Positions 1-12,175 of a stretch of DNA of 64,000 nt are shown piece by piece. Location: NCBI GenBank assembly GCA_920105625.2, contig OV050031.1, forward strand, positions 99,143,676-99,207,675, given 5' to 3'. Within the stretch, counting starts at the first letter, position 1. Every line of letters starts with the position of its first letter. Both the position numbers and the translations under genes were made by a program. This stretch comes from Clusia tigrina. Lineage: Eukaryota > Arthropoda > Insecta > Diptera > Clusiidae. Under the pieces are notes generated by a model. The model was not told the DNA's origin. It made no database searches and saw nothing but the letters and a program-made list of their open reading frames with translations.

Positions 1-196
1 AGCTTAAATTGACAAGAGGCTCGAGTGCTTTATTGTCACAAAATTTCAAGGTTTTATGACGCTCCAGTAAAAAGTTACAAGCATTTGTATGTTGCAAACT
101 TTGATAGGTGTAGGACGTACCGTATAGAAGTTAGGGCCATTTGAAGTTTTATTAGTGTTTTATTTGGGATTCAAGGGTAGCATAGCTTTGAGCGAT
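1..196 (+). repeat. Reference monomer of the 196-bp satellite
   Basis: First full unit, used here for base numbering; about 37% GC (72 of 196). Landmarks: AGCTTAAATTGACA at 1-14; CTCGAG (XhoI site) at 20-25, kept in most copies; A/T stretch CAAAATTTC near 39-47; GGTTTTATGACGCTCC at 50-65; CAGTAAAAAGTTACAAGC at 65-82; TTGCAAACTTTGATAGG at 92-108; GGACGTACCG at 113-122; TTAGGGCCATTTGAAG at 131-146; TTTTATTTGGGATTCAAGGG at 159-178; GCATAGCTTTGAGCGAT at 180-196. ATAGCTT-type sequence occurs twice across the unit junction, 13 bp apart (from 182 and from 195 in typical copies). The start of the unit is an arbitrary phase choice set by the first base of the window. Its length is close to common nucleosome repeat lengths. 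Confidence 0.97.
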
Positions 197-1176
197 GGCT
201 TAAATTGACAAGCGGCTCGAGTACTTTATTGTTACAAAATTTCAAGGTTTTATGACGCTCCAGTAAAAAGTACCAAGCATTTGTATGTTGCAAACTTTGA
301 TAGGTGTAGGACGTACCGTATAGAAGTTAGGGCCATTTGAAGTTTTATCAGTGTTTGATTTGGGACTCAAGGGTAGCATAGCTTTGAGCGATAGCTTAAA
401 TTGACAAGAGGCTCGATTGCTTTATTGTTACAAAATTTCAAGGTTTTATGACGCTCCAGTAAAAAGTTACAAGCATTTGTATGTTGCAAACTTTGATAGG
501 TGTAGGACGTACCGTATAGAAGTTAGGGCCATTTGAAGTTTTATCTGTGTTTGATTCGGGACTTAAGGGTAGCATAGCTTTGAGGGATAGCTCAAATTGA
601 CAAGCGGCTCGAGTACTTTATTGTTACAAAATTTCAAGGTTTTATGACGCTCCAGTAAAAAGTTACAAGCATTTGTATGTTGCAAACTTTGATAGGTGTA
701 GGACGTACCGTATAGAAGTTAGGGGCATTTGATGTTTTATCAGTGTTTGATTTGGGACTCAAGGGTAGCATAGCTTTGAGCGATAGCTTAAATTGACAAG
801 AGGCTCGAGTGCTTTATTTTTACAAAATTTCAAGGTTTTATGACACCCCAGTAAAAAGTTACAAGCATTTATATGTTGGAAACTTTGATAGGTGTAGGAC
901 GTACCGTATAGAAGTTAGGGCCATTTGAAGTTTTATCAGTGTTTGATTTCGGACTTAAGGGTTGCATAGCTTTGAGCAATAGCTTAAATTGACAAGAGGC
1001 TCGAGTGCTTTATTGTTACAAAATTTCAAGGTTTTATGACACTCCAGTAAAAAGTTACAAGCATTTATATGTTGCAAACTTTGATAGGTGTGGGACGTAC
1101 CGTATAGAAGTTAGGGCCATTTGAAGTTTTATCAGTGTTTTATTTGGGATTCAAGGGTAGCATAGATTTGAGCGAT

Positions 1177-1372
1177 AGCTTAAATTGACAAGAGGCTCGA
1201 GTGCTTTATTGTTACAAAATTTCAAGGTTTTATGACGCTCCAGCAAAAAGTTACAAGCATTTGTATGTTGCAAACTTTGTTAGGTGTAGGATGTACCGTA
1301 TAGAAGTTAGGCCCATTTGAAGTTTTATCAGTGTTTGATTCGGGACTTAAGGGTAGCATAGCTTTGAGCGAT
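1177..1372 (+). repeat. Marker monomer CCAGCAAAAAG, copy 1 of 7
   Basis: A distinctive monomer of domain I. It follows a unit ending AGATTTGAGCGAT, carries CCAGCAAAAAG near base 64, GGATGTACC near 113 and AGGCCCATTT near 133. Other copies start at 2,745, 3,529, 4,509, 5,293, 6,649 and 8,788. The first spacings are 1,568, 784, 980, 784 and 1,356 bp (8, 4, 5 and 4 units, then 7 units minus 16). The last is 2,139 bp (11 units minus 17). Residuals of -16 and -17 equal the length-variant monomers lying between them. Most copies are followed by a unit with GATAGTTGTAGGACGTACT. The shared combination of four rare variants shows the copies descend from one monomer by block duplication, not by repeated mutation. 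Confidence 0.9.
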
Positions 1373-2559
1373 AGCTTAAATTGACAAGAGGCTCGAGTGC
1401 TTTATTGTTACAAAATTTCAAGGTTTTATGACGCTCCAGTAAAAAGTTACAAGCATTTGTATGTTGCAAACTTTGATAGTTGTAGGACGTACTGTATAGA
1501 ACTTAGGGCCATTTGAAGTTTTATCAGTGTTTGATTTGGGACTCAAGGGTAGCATAGCTCTGAGCGATAGCTTAAATTGACAAGAGGCTCGAGTACTTTA
1601 TTGTTACAAAATTTCAAGGTTTTATGACGCTCCAGTAAAAAGTTACAAGCATTTGTATGTTGCAAACTTTGATAGGTGTAGGACGTACTGTACATAAGTT
1701 AGGGCCATTTGAAGTTTTATCAATGTTTGGTTCGGGACTTAAGGGTAGCATAGCTTTGAGCGATAGCTTAAATTGACAAGAGGCTCGAGTACTTTATTGT
1801 TACAAAATTTCAAGGTTTTATGACGCTCCAGTAAAAAGTTACAAGCATTTATATGTTGCAAACTTTGATAGGTGTATGACGTACCGTATAGAAGTAAGGC
1901 ACATTTGAAGTTTTATCAGTGTTTGATTTGGGACTCAAGGGGAGCATAGCTTTGAGCGATAACTTAAATTGACAAGAGGCTCGAGTGCTTTATTTTTACA
2001 AAATTTCAAGGATTTATGACGCTCCAGTAAAAAGTGACAAGCATTTGTATATTGCAAACTTTGATAGGTGTAGCACGTACCGTATAGAAGTTAGGGCCAT
2101 TTGAAGTTTTATCAGTGTTTTATTTGGGATTCAAGGGTAGCATAGCTTTGAGCAATAGCTTAAATTCACAAGAGGCTCGAGTGCTTTATTGTTACAAAAT
2201 TTCAAGGTTTTATGACGCTCCAGGAAAAAGTTACAAGCATTTGTATGTTGCAAATTTTGATAGGTGTAGGACGTGCCGTATAGAAGTTAGGGCCATTTGA
2301 AGTTTTATCAGTGTTTGATTCGGGACTTAAGGGTAGCATAGCTTTGAGGGATAGCTCAAATTGACAAGCGGCTCGAGTACTTTATTGTTACAAAATTTCA
2401 AGGTTTTATGACGCTCCAGTAAAAAGTTACAAGCATTTGTATGTTTCAAAACTTGATAGGTGTAGGACGTACCGTATAGAAGTTAGAGCCATTTGATGTT
2501 TTATCAGTGTTTGATTTGGGACTCAATGGTAGCATAGCTTTGAGCGATAGCTTAAATTG

Positions 2560-3790
2560 ACAAGAGGCTCGAGTGCTTTATTGTTACAAAATTTCAAGGT
2601 TTTATGACACTCCAGTAAAAAGTTACAAGCATTTATATGTTGCAAACTTTGATAGGTGTGGGACGTACCGTATAGAAGTTAGGGCCATTTGAAGTTTTAT
2701 CAGTGTTTTATTTGGGATTCAAGGGTAGCATAGATTTGAGCGATAGCTTAAATTGACAAGAGGCTCGAGTGCTTTATTGTTACAAAATTTCAAGGTTTTA
2801 TGACGCTCCAGCAAAAAGTTACAAGCGTTTGTATGTTGCAAACTTTGATAGGTGTAGGATGTACCGTATAGAAGTTAGGCCCATTTGAAGTTTTATCAGT
2901 GTTTGATTCGGGACTTAAGGGTAGCATAGCTTTGAGCGATAGCTTAAATTGACAAGAGGCTCGAGTGCTTTATTGTTACAAAATTTCAAGGTTTTATGAC
3001 GCTCCAGTAAAAAGTTACAAGCATTTGTATGTTGCAAACTTTGATAGTTGTAGGACGTACTATATAGAACTTAGGGCCATTTGAAGTTTTATCAGTGTTT
3101 GATTTGGGACTCAAGGGTAGCATAGCTTTGAGCGATAGCTTAAATTGACAAGCGGCTCGAGTACTTTATTGTTACAAAATTTCAAGGTTTTATGACGCTC
3201 CAGGAAAAAGTTACAAGCATTTGTATGTTGCAAACTTTGATAGGTGTAGGACGTACCGTACATAAGTTAGGGCCATTTGAAGTTTTATCAGTGTTTGATT
3301 CGGGACTTAAGGGTAGCATAGCTTTGAGCGATAGCTTAAATTGACAAGAGGCTCGAGTACTTTATTGTTACAAAATTTCAAGGTTTTATGACGCTCCAGT
3401 AAAAAGTTACAAGCATTTATATGTTGCAAACTTTGATAGGTGTGGGACGTACCGTATAGAAGTTAGGGCCATTTGAAGTTTTATCAGTGTTTTATTTGGG
3501 ATTCAAGGGTAGCATAGATTTGAGCGATAGCTTAAATTGACAAGAGGCTCGAGTGCTTTATTGTTACAAAATTTCAAGGTTTTATGACGCTCCAGCAAAA
3601 AGTTACAAGCATTTGTATGTTGCAAACTTTGATAGGTGTAGGATGTACCGTATAGAAGTTAGGCCCATTTGAAGTTTTATCAGTGTTTGATTTGGGACTC
3701 AAGGGTAGCATAGCTTTGAGCGATAGCTTAAATTGACAAGAGGCTCGAGTGCTTTATTGTTACAAAATTTCAAGGTTTTATGACGCTCCA
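2560..3790. repeat. Higher-order block, first copy (offset 1,764 bp)
   Basis: This stretch of about 1.2 kb is repeated with few differences at about 4,324-5,554, nine monomers to the right. Shared rare markers are GACACTCC with GTGGGACG in the first unit, two CCAGCAAAAAG monomers 784 bp apart, and GTACTATATAGAAC at 3,057 and 4,821. The copies diverge where the right copy changes to GTGACAAGC (about 5,564). Part of the same order also appears from about 1,000, offset 1,568. Boundaries are estimated by eye to within about half a monomer. Confidence 0.8.
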
Positions 3791-4323
3791 GTAAAAAGTT
3801 ACAAGCATTTATATGTTGCAAACTTTGATAGGTGTAGGATGTACCGTATAGAAGTTAGGGCCATTTGAAGTTTTATCAGTGTTTGATTCGGGACTTAAGG
3901 GTAGCATAGCTTTGAGGGATAGCTCAAATTGACAAGCGGCTCGAGTACTTTATTGTTACAAAATTTCAAGGTTTTATGACGCTCCAGTAAAAAGTTACAA
4001 GCATTTGTATGTTTCAAAACTTGATAGGTGTAGGACGTACCGTATAGAAGTTAGAGCCATTTGATGTTTTATCAGTGTTTGATTTGGGACTCAAGGGTAG
4101 CATAGCTTTGAGCGATAGCTTAAATTGACAAGAGGCTCGAGTGCTTTATTTTTACAAAATTTCAAGGTTTTATGACGCCCCAGTAAAAAGTTACAAGCAT
4201 TTATATGTTGGAAACTTTTATAAGTGTAGGACGTACCGTATAGAAGTTAGGGCCATTTGAAGTTTTATCAGTGTTTGATTTCGGACTTAAGGGTAGCATA
4301 GCTTTGAGCAATAGCTTAAATTG

Positions 4324-5554
4324 ACAAGAGGCGCGAGTGCTTTATTGTTACAAAATTTCAAGGTTTTATGACACTCCAGTAAAAAGTTACAAGCATTTAT
4401 ATGTTGCAAACTTTGATAGGTGTGGGACGTACCGTATAGAAGTTAGGGCCATTTGAAGTTTTATCAGTGTTTTCTTTGGGATTCAAGGGTAGCATAGATT
4501 TGAGCGATAGCTTAAATTGACAAGAGGCTCGAGTGCTTTATTGTTACAAAATTTCAAGGTTTTATGACGCTCCAGCAAAAAGTTACAAGCATTTGTATGT
4601 TGCAAACTTTGATAGGTGTAGGATGTACCGTATAGAAGTTAGGCCCATTTGAAGTTTTATCAGTGTTTGATTCGGGACTTAAGGGTAGCATAGCTTTGAG
4701 CGATAGCTTAAATTGACAAGAGGCTCGAGTGCTTTATTGTTACAAAATTTCAAGGTTTTATGACGCTCCAGTAAAAAGTTACAAGCATTTGTATGTTGCA
4801 AACTTTGATAGTTGTAGGACGTACTATATAGAACTTAGGGCCATTTGAAGTTTTATCAGTGTTTGATTTGGGACTCAAGGGTAGCATAGCTTTGAGCGAT
4901 AGCTTAAATTGACAAGCGGCTCGAGTACTTTATTGTTACAAAATTTCAAGGTTTTATGACGCTCCAGGAAAAAGTTACAAGCATTTGTATGTTGCAAACT
5001 TTGATAGGTGTAGGACGTACCGTACATAAGTTAGGGCCATTTGAAGTTTTATCAGTGTTTGATTCGGGACTTAAGGGTAGCATAGCTTTGAGCGATAGCT
5101 TAAATTGACAAGAGGCTCGAGTACTTTATTGTTACAAAATTTCAAGGTTTTATGACGCTCCAGTAAAAAGTTACAAGCATTTATATGTTGCAAACTTTGA
5201 TAGGTGTGGGACGTACCGTATAGAAGTTAGGGCCATTTGAAGTTTTATCAGTGTTTTATTTGGGATTCAAGGGTAGCATAGATTTGAGCGATAGCTTAAA
5301 TTGACAAGAGGCTCGAGTGCTTTATTGTTACAAAATTTCAAGGTTTTATGACGCTCCAGCAAAAAGTTACAAGCATTTGTATGTTGCAAACTTTGATAGG
5401 TGTAGGATGTACCGTATAGAAGTTAGGCCCATTTGAAGTTTTATCAGTGTTTGATTTGGGACTCAAGGGTAGCATAGCTTTGAGCGATAGCTTAAATTGA
5501 CAAGAGGCTCGAGTGCTTTATTGTTACAAAATTTCAAGGTTTTATGACGCTCCA
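4324..5554. repeat. Higher-order block, second copy (offset 1,764 bp)
   Basis: Right-hand copy of the block at about 2,560-3,790. It keeps the same monomer order and the rare GTACTATATAGAAC marker, with private differences such as GGCGCGAGTGC near 4,331. That private GCGCGAG variant reappears near 19,127, together with GTACTATATAGAAC at 19,420. This links the block to the right end of domain I. The spacing 4,821 to 19,420 is 14,599 bp, equal to 75 units minus 101, exactly the sum of the six 16-bp and five 1-bp deletions between them. Confidence 0.8.
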
Positions 5555-5880
5555 GTAAAAAGTGACAAGCATTTGTATATTGCAAACTTTGATAGGTGTA
5601 GGACGTACCGTATAGAAGTTATTGCCATTTGTAGTTCTATCAGTGTTTTATTTGGGATTCAAGGGTAGCATAGCTTTGAGCAATAGCTTAAATTCACAAG
5701 AGGCTCGAGTGCTTTATTGTTACAAAATTTCAAGGTTTTATGACGCTCCAGTAAAAAGTTAGAAGCATTTGTATGTTGCAAACTTTGATAGGTGTAGGAC
5801 GTACCGTATAAAAGTTAGGGCCATTTGAAGTTTTATCAGTGTTTTATTTGGGATTCAACTGTAGTATAGCTTTGAGCGAT

Positions 5881-6060
5881 AGCTTAAATTGACAAGCGGC
5901 TCGAGTACTTTATTGTTACAAAATTTCAAGGTTTTATGACGCTCCAGGAAAAAGTTACAAGCATTTGTATGTTGCAAACTTTGATAGGTGTAGGACGTAC
6001 CGTATAGAAGTTAGGGCCATTTGAAGTTTTATCAGTGTTTGATTCGGGACTTAAGGGTAT
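5881..6060 (+). repeat. 180-bp monomer with 16-bp deletion, copy 1 of 6 (ancestral partner state)
   Basis: The unit lacks 16 bp near its end, so AAGGGT joins directly to ATAGCTC at 6,058/6,059. The missing bases correspond to AGCATAGCTTTGAGGG in undeleted relatives. The monomer before it carries AACTGTAG instead of AAGGGTAG but still has the full TTTGGGATTC, so it is 196 bp. In all five later copies the preceding monomer has TTTGGATTC and is 195 bp. This copy therefore looks like the earlier state of the pair. Confidence 0.92.
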
Positions 6061-7628
6061 AGCTCAAATTGACAAGCGGCTCGAGTACTTTATTGTTACA
6101 AAATTTCAAGGTTTTATGACGCTCCAGTAAAAAGTTACAAGCATTTGTATGTTGCAAACTTTGATAGGTGTAGGACGTACCGTATAAAAGTTAGGGCCAT
6201 TTGATGCTTTATCAGTGTTTGATTTGGGACTCAAGGGTAGCATAGTATTGAGCGATAGCTTAAATTGACAAGAGGCTCGAGTGCTTTATTTTTACAAAAT
6301 TACAAGGTTTTATGACGCCCCAGTAAAAAGTTACAAGCATTTATATGTTGGAAACTTTGATAGGTGTAGGACGTACCGTATAGAAGTTAGGGCCATTTGA
6401 AGTTTTATCAGTGTTTGATTTCGGACTTAAGGGTAGCATAGCTTTGAGCAATAGCTTAAATTGACAAGAGGCTCGAGTGCTTTATTGTTACAAAATTTCA
6501 AGGTTTTATGACACTCCAGTAAAAAGTTACAAGCATTGATATGTTGCAAACTTTGATAGGTGTGGGACGTACCGTATAGAAGTTAGGGCCATTTGAAGTT
6601 TTATCAGTGTTTTATTTGGGATTCAAGGGTAGCATAGATTTGAGCGATAGCTTAAATTGACAAGAGGCTCGAGTGCTTTATTGTTACAAAATTTCAAGGT
6701 TTTATGACGCTCCAGCAAAAAGTTACTAGCATTTGTATGTTGCAAACTTTGATAGGTGTAGGATGTACCGTATAGAAGTTAGGCCCATTTGAGGTTTTAT
6801 CAGTGTTTGATTCGGGACTTAAGGGTAGCATAGCTTTGAGCGATAGCTTAAATTGACAAGAGGCTCGAGTGCTTTATTGTTACAAAATTTCAAGGTTTTA
6901 TGACGCTCCAGTAAAAAGTTACAAGCATTTGTATGTTGCAAACTTTGATAGTTGTAGGACGTGCTGTATAGAACTTAGCGCCATTTGAAGTTTTATCAGT
7001 GTTTGATTTGGGACTCAAGGGTAGCATAGCTTTGAGCGATAGCTTAAATTGACAAGAGGCTCGAGTACTTTATTGTTACAAAATTTCAAGGTTTTATGAC
7101 GCTCCAGTAAAAAGTTACAAGCATTTGTATGTTGCTAACTTTGATAGGTGTAGGACGTACCGTACATAAGTTAGGGCCATTTGAAGTTTTATCAGTGTTT
7201 GATTCGGGACTTAAGGGTAGAATAGCTTTGAGCGATAGCTTAAATTGACAAGAGACTCGAGTACTTTATTGTTAAAAAATTTAAAGGTTTTATGACGCTC
7301 CAGTAAAAAGTTACAAGCATTTATATGTTGCAAACTTTGATAGGTGTAGGACGTACCGTATAGAAGTAAGGGACATTTGAAGTTTTATCAGTGTTTGATT
7401 TGGGACTCAAGGGTAGCATAGCTTTGAGCGATAGCTTAAATTGACAAGAGGCTCGAGTGCTTTATTGTTACAAAATTTCAAGGTTTTATGACGCTCCAGT
7501 AAAAAGTGACAAGCATTTGTATATTGCAAACTTTGATAGGTGTAGGACGTACCGTATAGAAGTTAGGGCCATTTGAAGTTTTGTCAGTGTTTTATTTGGG
7601 ATTCAAGGGTAGCATAGCTTTGAGCAAT

Positions 7629-8003
7629 AGCTTAAATTCACAAGAGGCTCGAGTGCTTTATTGTTACAAAATTTCAAGGTTGTATGACGCTCCAGTAAAA
7701 AGTTACAAGCATTTGTATGTTGCAAACTTTGATAGGTGTAGGACGTACCGTATAGAAGTTAGGGCCATTTGAAGTTTTATCAGTGTTTTATTTGGATTCA
7801 ACTGTAGCATAGCTTTGAGCGATAGCTTAAATTGACAAGCGGCTCGAGTACTTTATTGTTACAAAATTTCAAGGTTTTATGACGCTCCAGGAAAAAGTTA
7901 CAAGCATTTGTATGTTGCAAACTTTGATAGGTGTAGGACGTACCGTATAGAAGTTAGGGCCATTTGAAGTTTTATCAGTGTTTGATTCGGGACTTAAGGG
8001 TAT
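7629..8003 (+). repeat. 195 + 180-bp length-variant monomer pair, copy 2
   Basis: A 195-bp unit (TTTGGATTCAACTG, one G missing) is followed at once by a 180-bp unit with the 16-bp deletion (junction at 8,001). This is the first appearance of the complete two-deletion pair, which is then found in the same form four more times. The spacing from copy 1, 1,943 bp, is ten units minus 17, which the two deletions account for. Confidence 0.92.
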
Positions 8004-10109
8004 AGCTCAAATTGACAAGCGGCTCGAGTTCTTTATTGTTACAAAATTTCAAGGTTTTATGACGCTCCAGTAAAAAGTTACAAGCATTTGTATGTTGCAA
8101 ACTTTGATAGGTGTAGGACGTACCGTATAGAAGTTAGGTCCATTTGATGTTTTATCAGTGTTTGATTTGGGACTCAAGGGTAGCATAGCTTTGAGCGATA
8201 GCTTAAATTGACAAGAGGCTCGAGTGCTTTATTGTTACAAAATTTCAAGGTTTTATGACGCTCCAGTAAAAAGTGACAAGCATTTGTATTTTGCAAACTT
8301 TGATAGGTGTAGGACGTACCGTATAGAAGTTAGGGCCATTTGAAGTTTTATCAGTGTTTTATTTGGGATTTAAGGGTAGCATAGCTTTGAGCAATAGCTT
8401 AAATTCACAAGAGGCTCGAGTGCTTTATTGTTACAAAATTTTAAGGTTTTATGACGCTCCAGTAAAAAGTTACAAGCATTTGTATGTTGCAAACTTTGAT
8501 AGGTGTAGGACGTACCGTATAGAAGTTAGGGCCATTTGAAGTTTTATCAGTGTTTGATTTCGGACTTAAGGGTAGCATAGCTTTGAGCAATAGCTTAAAT
8601 TGACAAGAGGCTCGAGTGCTTTATTGTTACAAATTTTCAAGGTTTTATGACACTCCAGTAAAAAGTTACAAGCATTTATATGTTGCAAACTTTGATAGGT
8701 GTGGGACGTACCGTATAGAAGTTAGGGCCATTTGAAGTTTTATCAGTGTTTTATTTGGGATTCAAGGGTAGCATAGATTTGAGCGATAGCTTAAATTGAC
8801 AAGAGGCTCGAGTGCTTTATTGTTACAAAATTTCAAGGTTTTATGACGCTCCAGCAAAAAGTTACAAGCATTTGTATGTTGCAAACTTTGATAGGTGTAG
8901 GATGTACCGTATAGAAGTTAGGCCCATTTAAAGTTTTATCAGTGTTTGATTCGGGACTTAAGGGTAGCATAGCTTTGAGCGATAGCTTAAATTGTCAAGA
9001 GGCTCGAGTGCTTTATTGTTACAAAATTTCAAGGTTTTATGACGCTCCAGTAAAAAGTTACAAGCATTTGTATGTTGCAAACTTTGATAGTTGTAGGACG
9101 TACTGTATAGAACTTAGGGCCATTTGAAGTTTTATCAGTGTTTGATTTGGGATTCAAGGGTAGCATAGCTTTGAGCGATAGCTTAAAGTGACAAGAGGCT
9201 CGAGTACTTTATTGTTACAAAATTTCAAGGGTTTAGGACGCTCCAGTAAAAAGTTACAAGCATTTGTATGTTGCAAACTTTGATAGGTGTAGGACGTACC
9301 GTACATAAGTTAGGGCCATTTGAAGTTTTATCAGTGTTTGATTCGGGACTTAAGGGTAGCATAGCTTTGAGCGATAGCTTAAATTGACAAGAGGCTCGAG
9401 TACTTTATTGTTATAAAATTTCAAGGTTTTATGACGCTCCAGTAAAAAGTTACAAGCATTTATATGTTGCAAACTTTGATAGGTGTAGGACGTACCGTAT
9501 AGAAGTAAGGGACATTTGAAGTTTTATCAGTGTTTGATTTGGGACTCAAGGGTAGCATAGCTTTGAGCGATAGCTTAAATTGACAAGAGGCTCGAGTGCT
9601 TTATTGTTACAAAATTTCAAGGTTTTATGACGCTCCAGTAAAAAGTGACAAGCATTTGTATATTGCAAACTTTGATAGGTGTAGCACGTACCGTATAGAA
9701 GTTAGGGCCATTTGAAGTTTTATCAGTGTTTTATTTGGGATTCAAGGGTAGCATAGCTTTGAGCAATAGCTTAAATTCACAAGAGGCTCGAGTGCTTTAT
9801 TGTTACAAAATTTCAAGGTTTTATGACGCTCCAGGAAAAAGTTACAAGCATTTGTATGTTGCAAACTTTGATAGGTGTAGGACGTACCGTATAGAAGTTA
9901 GGGCCATTTGAAGTTTTATCAGTGTTTGATTCGGGACTTAAGGGTAGCATAGCTTTGAGGGATAGCTCAAATTGACAAGCGGCTCGAGTACTTTATTGTT
10001 ACAAAATTTCAAGGTTTTATGACGCTCCAGTAAAAAGTTACAAGCATTTGTATGTTGCAAACTTTGATAGGTGTAGGACGTACCGTATAGAAGTTAGGGC
10101 CATTTGATG

Positions 10110-12175
10110 TTTTATCAGTGTTTGATTTGGGACTCAAGGGTAGCATAGCTTTGAGCGATAGCTTAAATTGACAAGAGGCTCGAGTGCTTTATTGTTACAA
10201 AATTTCAAGGTTTTATGACGCTCCAGTAAAAAGTGACAAGCATTTGTATATTGCAAACTTTGATAGGTGTAGGACGTACCGTATAGAAGTTAGGGCCATT
10301 TGAAGTTTTATCAGTGTTTTATTTGGGATTCAAGGGTAGCATAGCTTTGAGCAATAGCTTAAATTCACAAGAGGCTCGAGTGCTTTATTGTTACAAAATT
10401 TCAAGGTTGTATGACGCTCCAGTAAAAAGTTACAAGCATTTGTATGTTGCAAACTTTGATAGGTGTAGGACGTACCGTATAGAAGTTAGGGCCATTTGAA
10501 GTTTTATCAGTGTTTTATTTGGATTCAACTGTAGCATAGCTTTGAGCGATAGCTTAAATTGACAAGCGGCTCGAGTACTTTATTGTTACAAAATTTCAAG
10601 GTTTTATGACGCTCCAGGAAAAAGTTACAAGCATTTGTATGTTGCAAACTTTGATAGGTGTAGGACGTACCGTATAGAATTTAGGGCCATTTGAAGTTTT
10701 ATCAGTGTTTGATTCGGGACTTAATGGTATAGCTCAAATTGACAAGCGGCTCGAGTACTTTATTGTTACAAAATTTCAAGGTTTTATGACGCTCCAGTAA
10801 AAAGTTACAAGCATTTGTATGTTGCAAACTTTGATAGGTGTAGGACGTACCGTATAGAAGTTAGGGCCATTTGATGTTTTATCAGTGTTTGATTTGGGAC
10901 TCAAGGGTAGCATAGCTTTGAGCGATAGCTTAAATTGACAAGAGGCTCGAGTGCTTTATTTTTACAAAATTTCAAGGTTATATGACGCCCCAGTAAAAAG
11001 TTACAAGCATTTATATGTTGCAAACTTTGATAGTTGTGGGACGTACCGTATAGAAGTTAGGGCCATTTGAAGTTTTATCAGTGTTTTATTTGGGATTCAA
11101 GGGTAGCATAGCTTTGAGCGATAGCTTAAATTGACAAGAGGCTCGAGTGCTTTATTGTTACAAAATTTCAAGGTTTTATGACGCTCCAGTAAAAAGTTAC
11201 AAGCATTTGTATGTTGCAAACTTTGATAGGTGTAGGACGTACCGTACATAAGTTAGGACCATTTGAAGTTTTATCAGTGTTTGATTCGGGACTTAAGGGT
11301 AGCATAGCTTTGAGCGATAGCTTAAATTGACAGGAGGCTCTAGTACTTTATTGTTACAAAATTTCAAGGTTTTATGACGCTCCAGTAAAAAGTTACAAGC
11401 ATTTATATGTTGCAAACTTTGATAGGTGTAGGACATACCGTATAGAAGTAAGGGACATTTGAAGTTTTATCAGTGTTTGATTTGGGACTCAAGGGTAGCA
11501 TAGCTTTGAGCTATAGCTTAAATTGACAAGAGGCTCGAGTGCTTTATTGTTACAAAATTTCAAGGTTTTATGACGCTCCAGTAAAAAGTGACAAGCATTT
11601 GTATTTTGCAAACTTTGATAGGTGTAGGACGTACCGTATAGAAGTTAGGGCCATTTGAAGTTTTATCAGTGTTTTATTTGGGATTCAAGGGTAGCATAGC
11701 TTTGAGCAATAGCTTAAATTCACAAGAGGCTCGAGTGCTTTATTGTTACAAAATTTCAAGGTTTTATGACACTCCAGTAAAAAGTTACAAGCATTTGTAT
11801 GTTGCAAACTTTGATAGGTGTAGGACGTACCGTATAGAAGTTAGGGCCATTTGAAGTTTTATCAGTGTTTGATTTCGGACTTAAGGGTAGCATAGCTTTG
11901 AGCAATAGCTTAAATTGACAAGAGGCTCGAGTGCTTTATTGTTACAAAATTTCAAGGTTTTATGACAGTCCAGTAAAAAGTTACAAGCATTTATATGTTG
12001 CAAACTTTGATAGGTGTGGGACGTACCGTATAGAAGTTAGGGCCATTTGAAGTTTTATCAGTGTTTTTTTTGGGATTCAAGAGTAGCATAGCTTTGAGCG
12101 ATAGCTTAAATTGTCAAGAGGCTCGAGTGCTTTATTGTTACAAAATTTCAAGGTTTTATGACGCTCCAGTAAAAA
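10110..12175. repeat. Large higher-order block of domain I, copy 1
   Basis: About 2.07 kb repeated at about 13,408-15,473 (offset 3,298, or 17 units minus 34) and again at about 16,135-18,396. Diagnostic shared features in order: the 195 + 180-bp pair; GCCCCAGT with TTTTTACAAA; ACATAAGTTAGGACC; the rare ACAGGAGGCTCTAG (11,330), which destroys the XhoI site; GGACATACC; GCTATAGC; and AAGAGTAGC followed by TTGTCAAGAGG. This sharing of several rare states in one order can only reflect block duplication. Confidence 0.87.
10356..10730 (+). repeat. 195 + 180-bp length-variant monomer pair, copy 3
   Basis: Same pair as at 7,629-8,003, with junction at 10,728 and a private change AATGGT at the deletion edge. 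It lies 2,727 bp (14 units minus 17) after copy 2, the same spacing as between copies 5 and 6. Confidence 0.92.

Noticed and set aside
190..225. Mitochondrial-tRNA-like string TAGCTTAAATTGACA
   Set aside because: I could not fold it into acceptor, anticodon and T stems. The resemblance is limited to a few bases shared with A/T-rich tRNA D arms.
2303..2345. CENP-B-box-like match in GATTCGGGACTTAAGGGT of some domain I monomers
   Set aside because: Only 7 of the 9 defining bases of NTTCGNNNNANNCGGGN match (the central A and first C of CGGG fail), and the variant is missing from domain II. Too weak to claim a CENP-B site.
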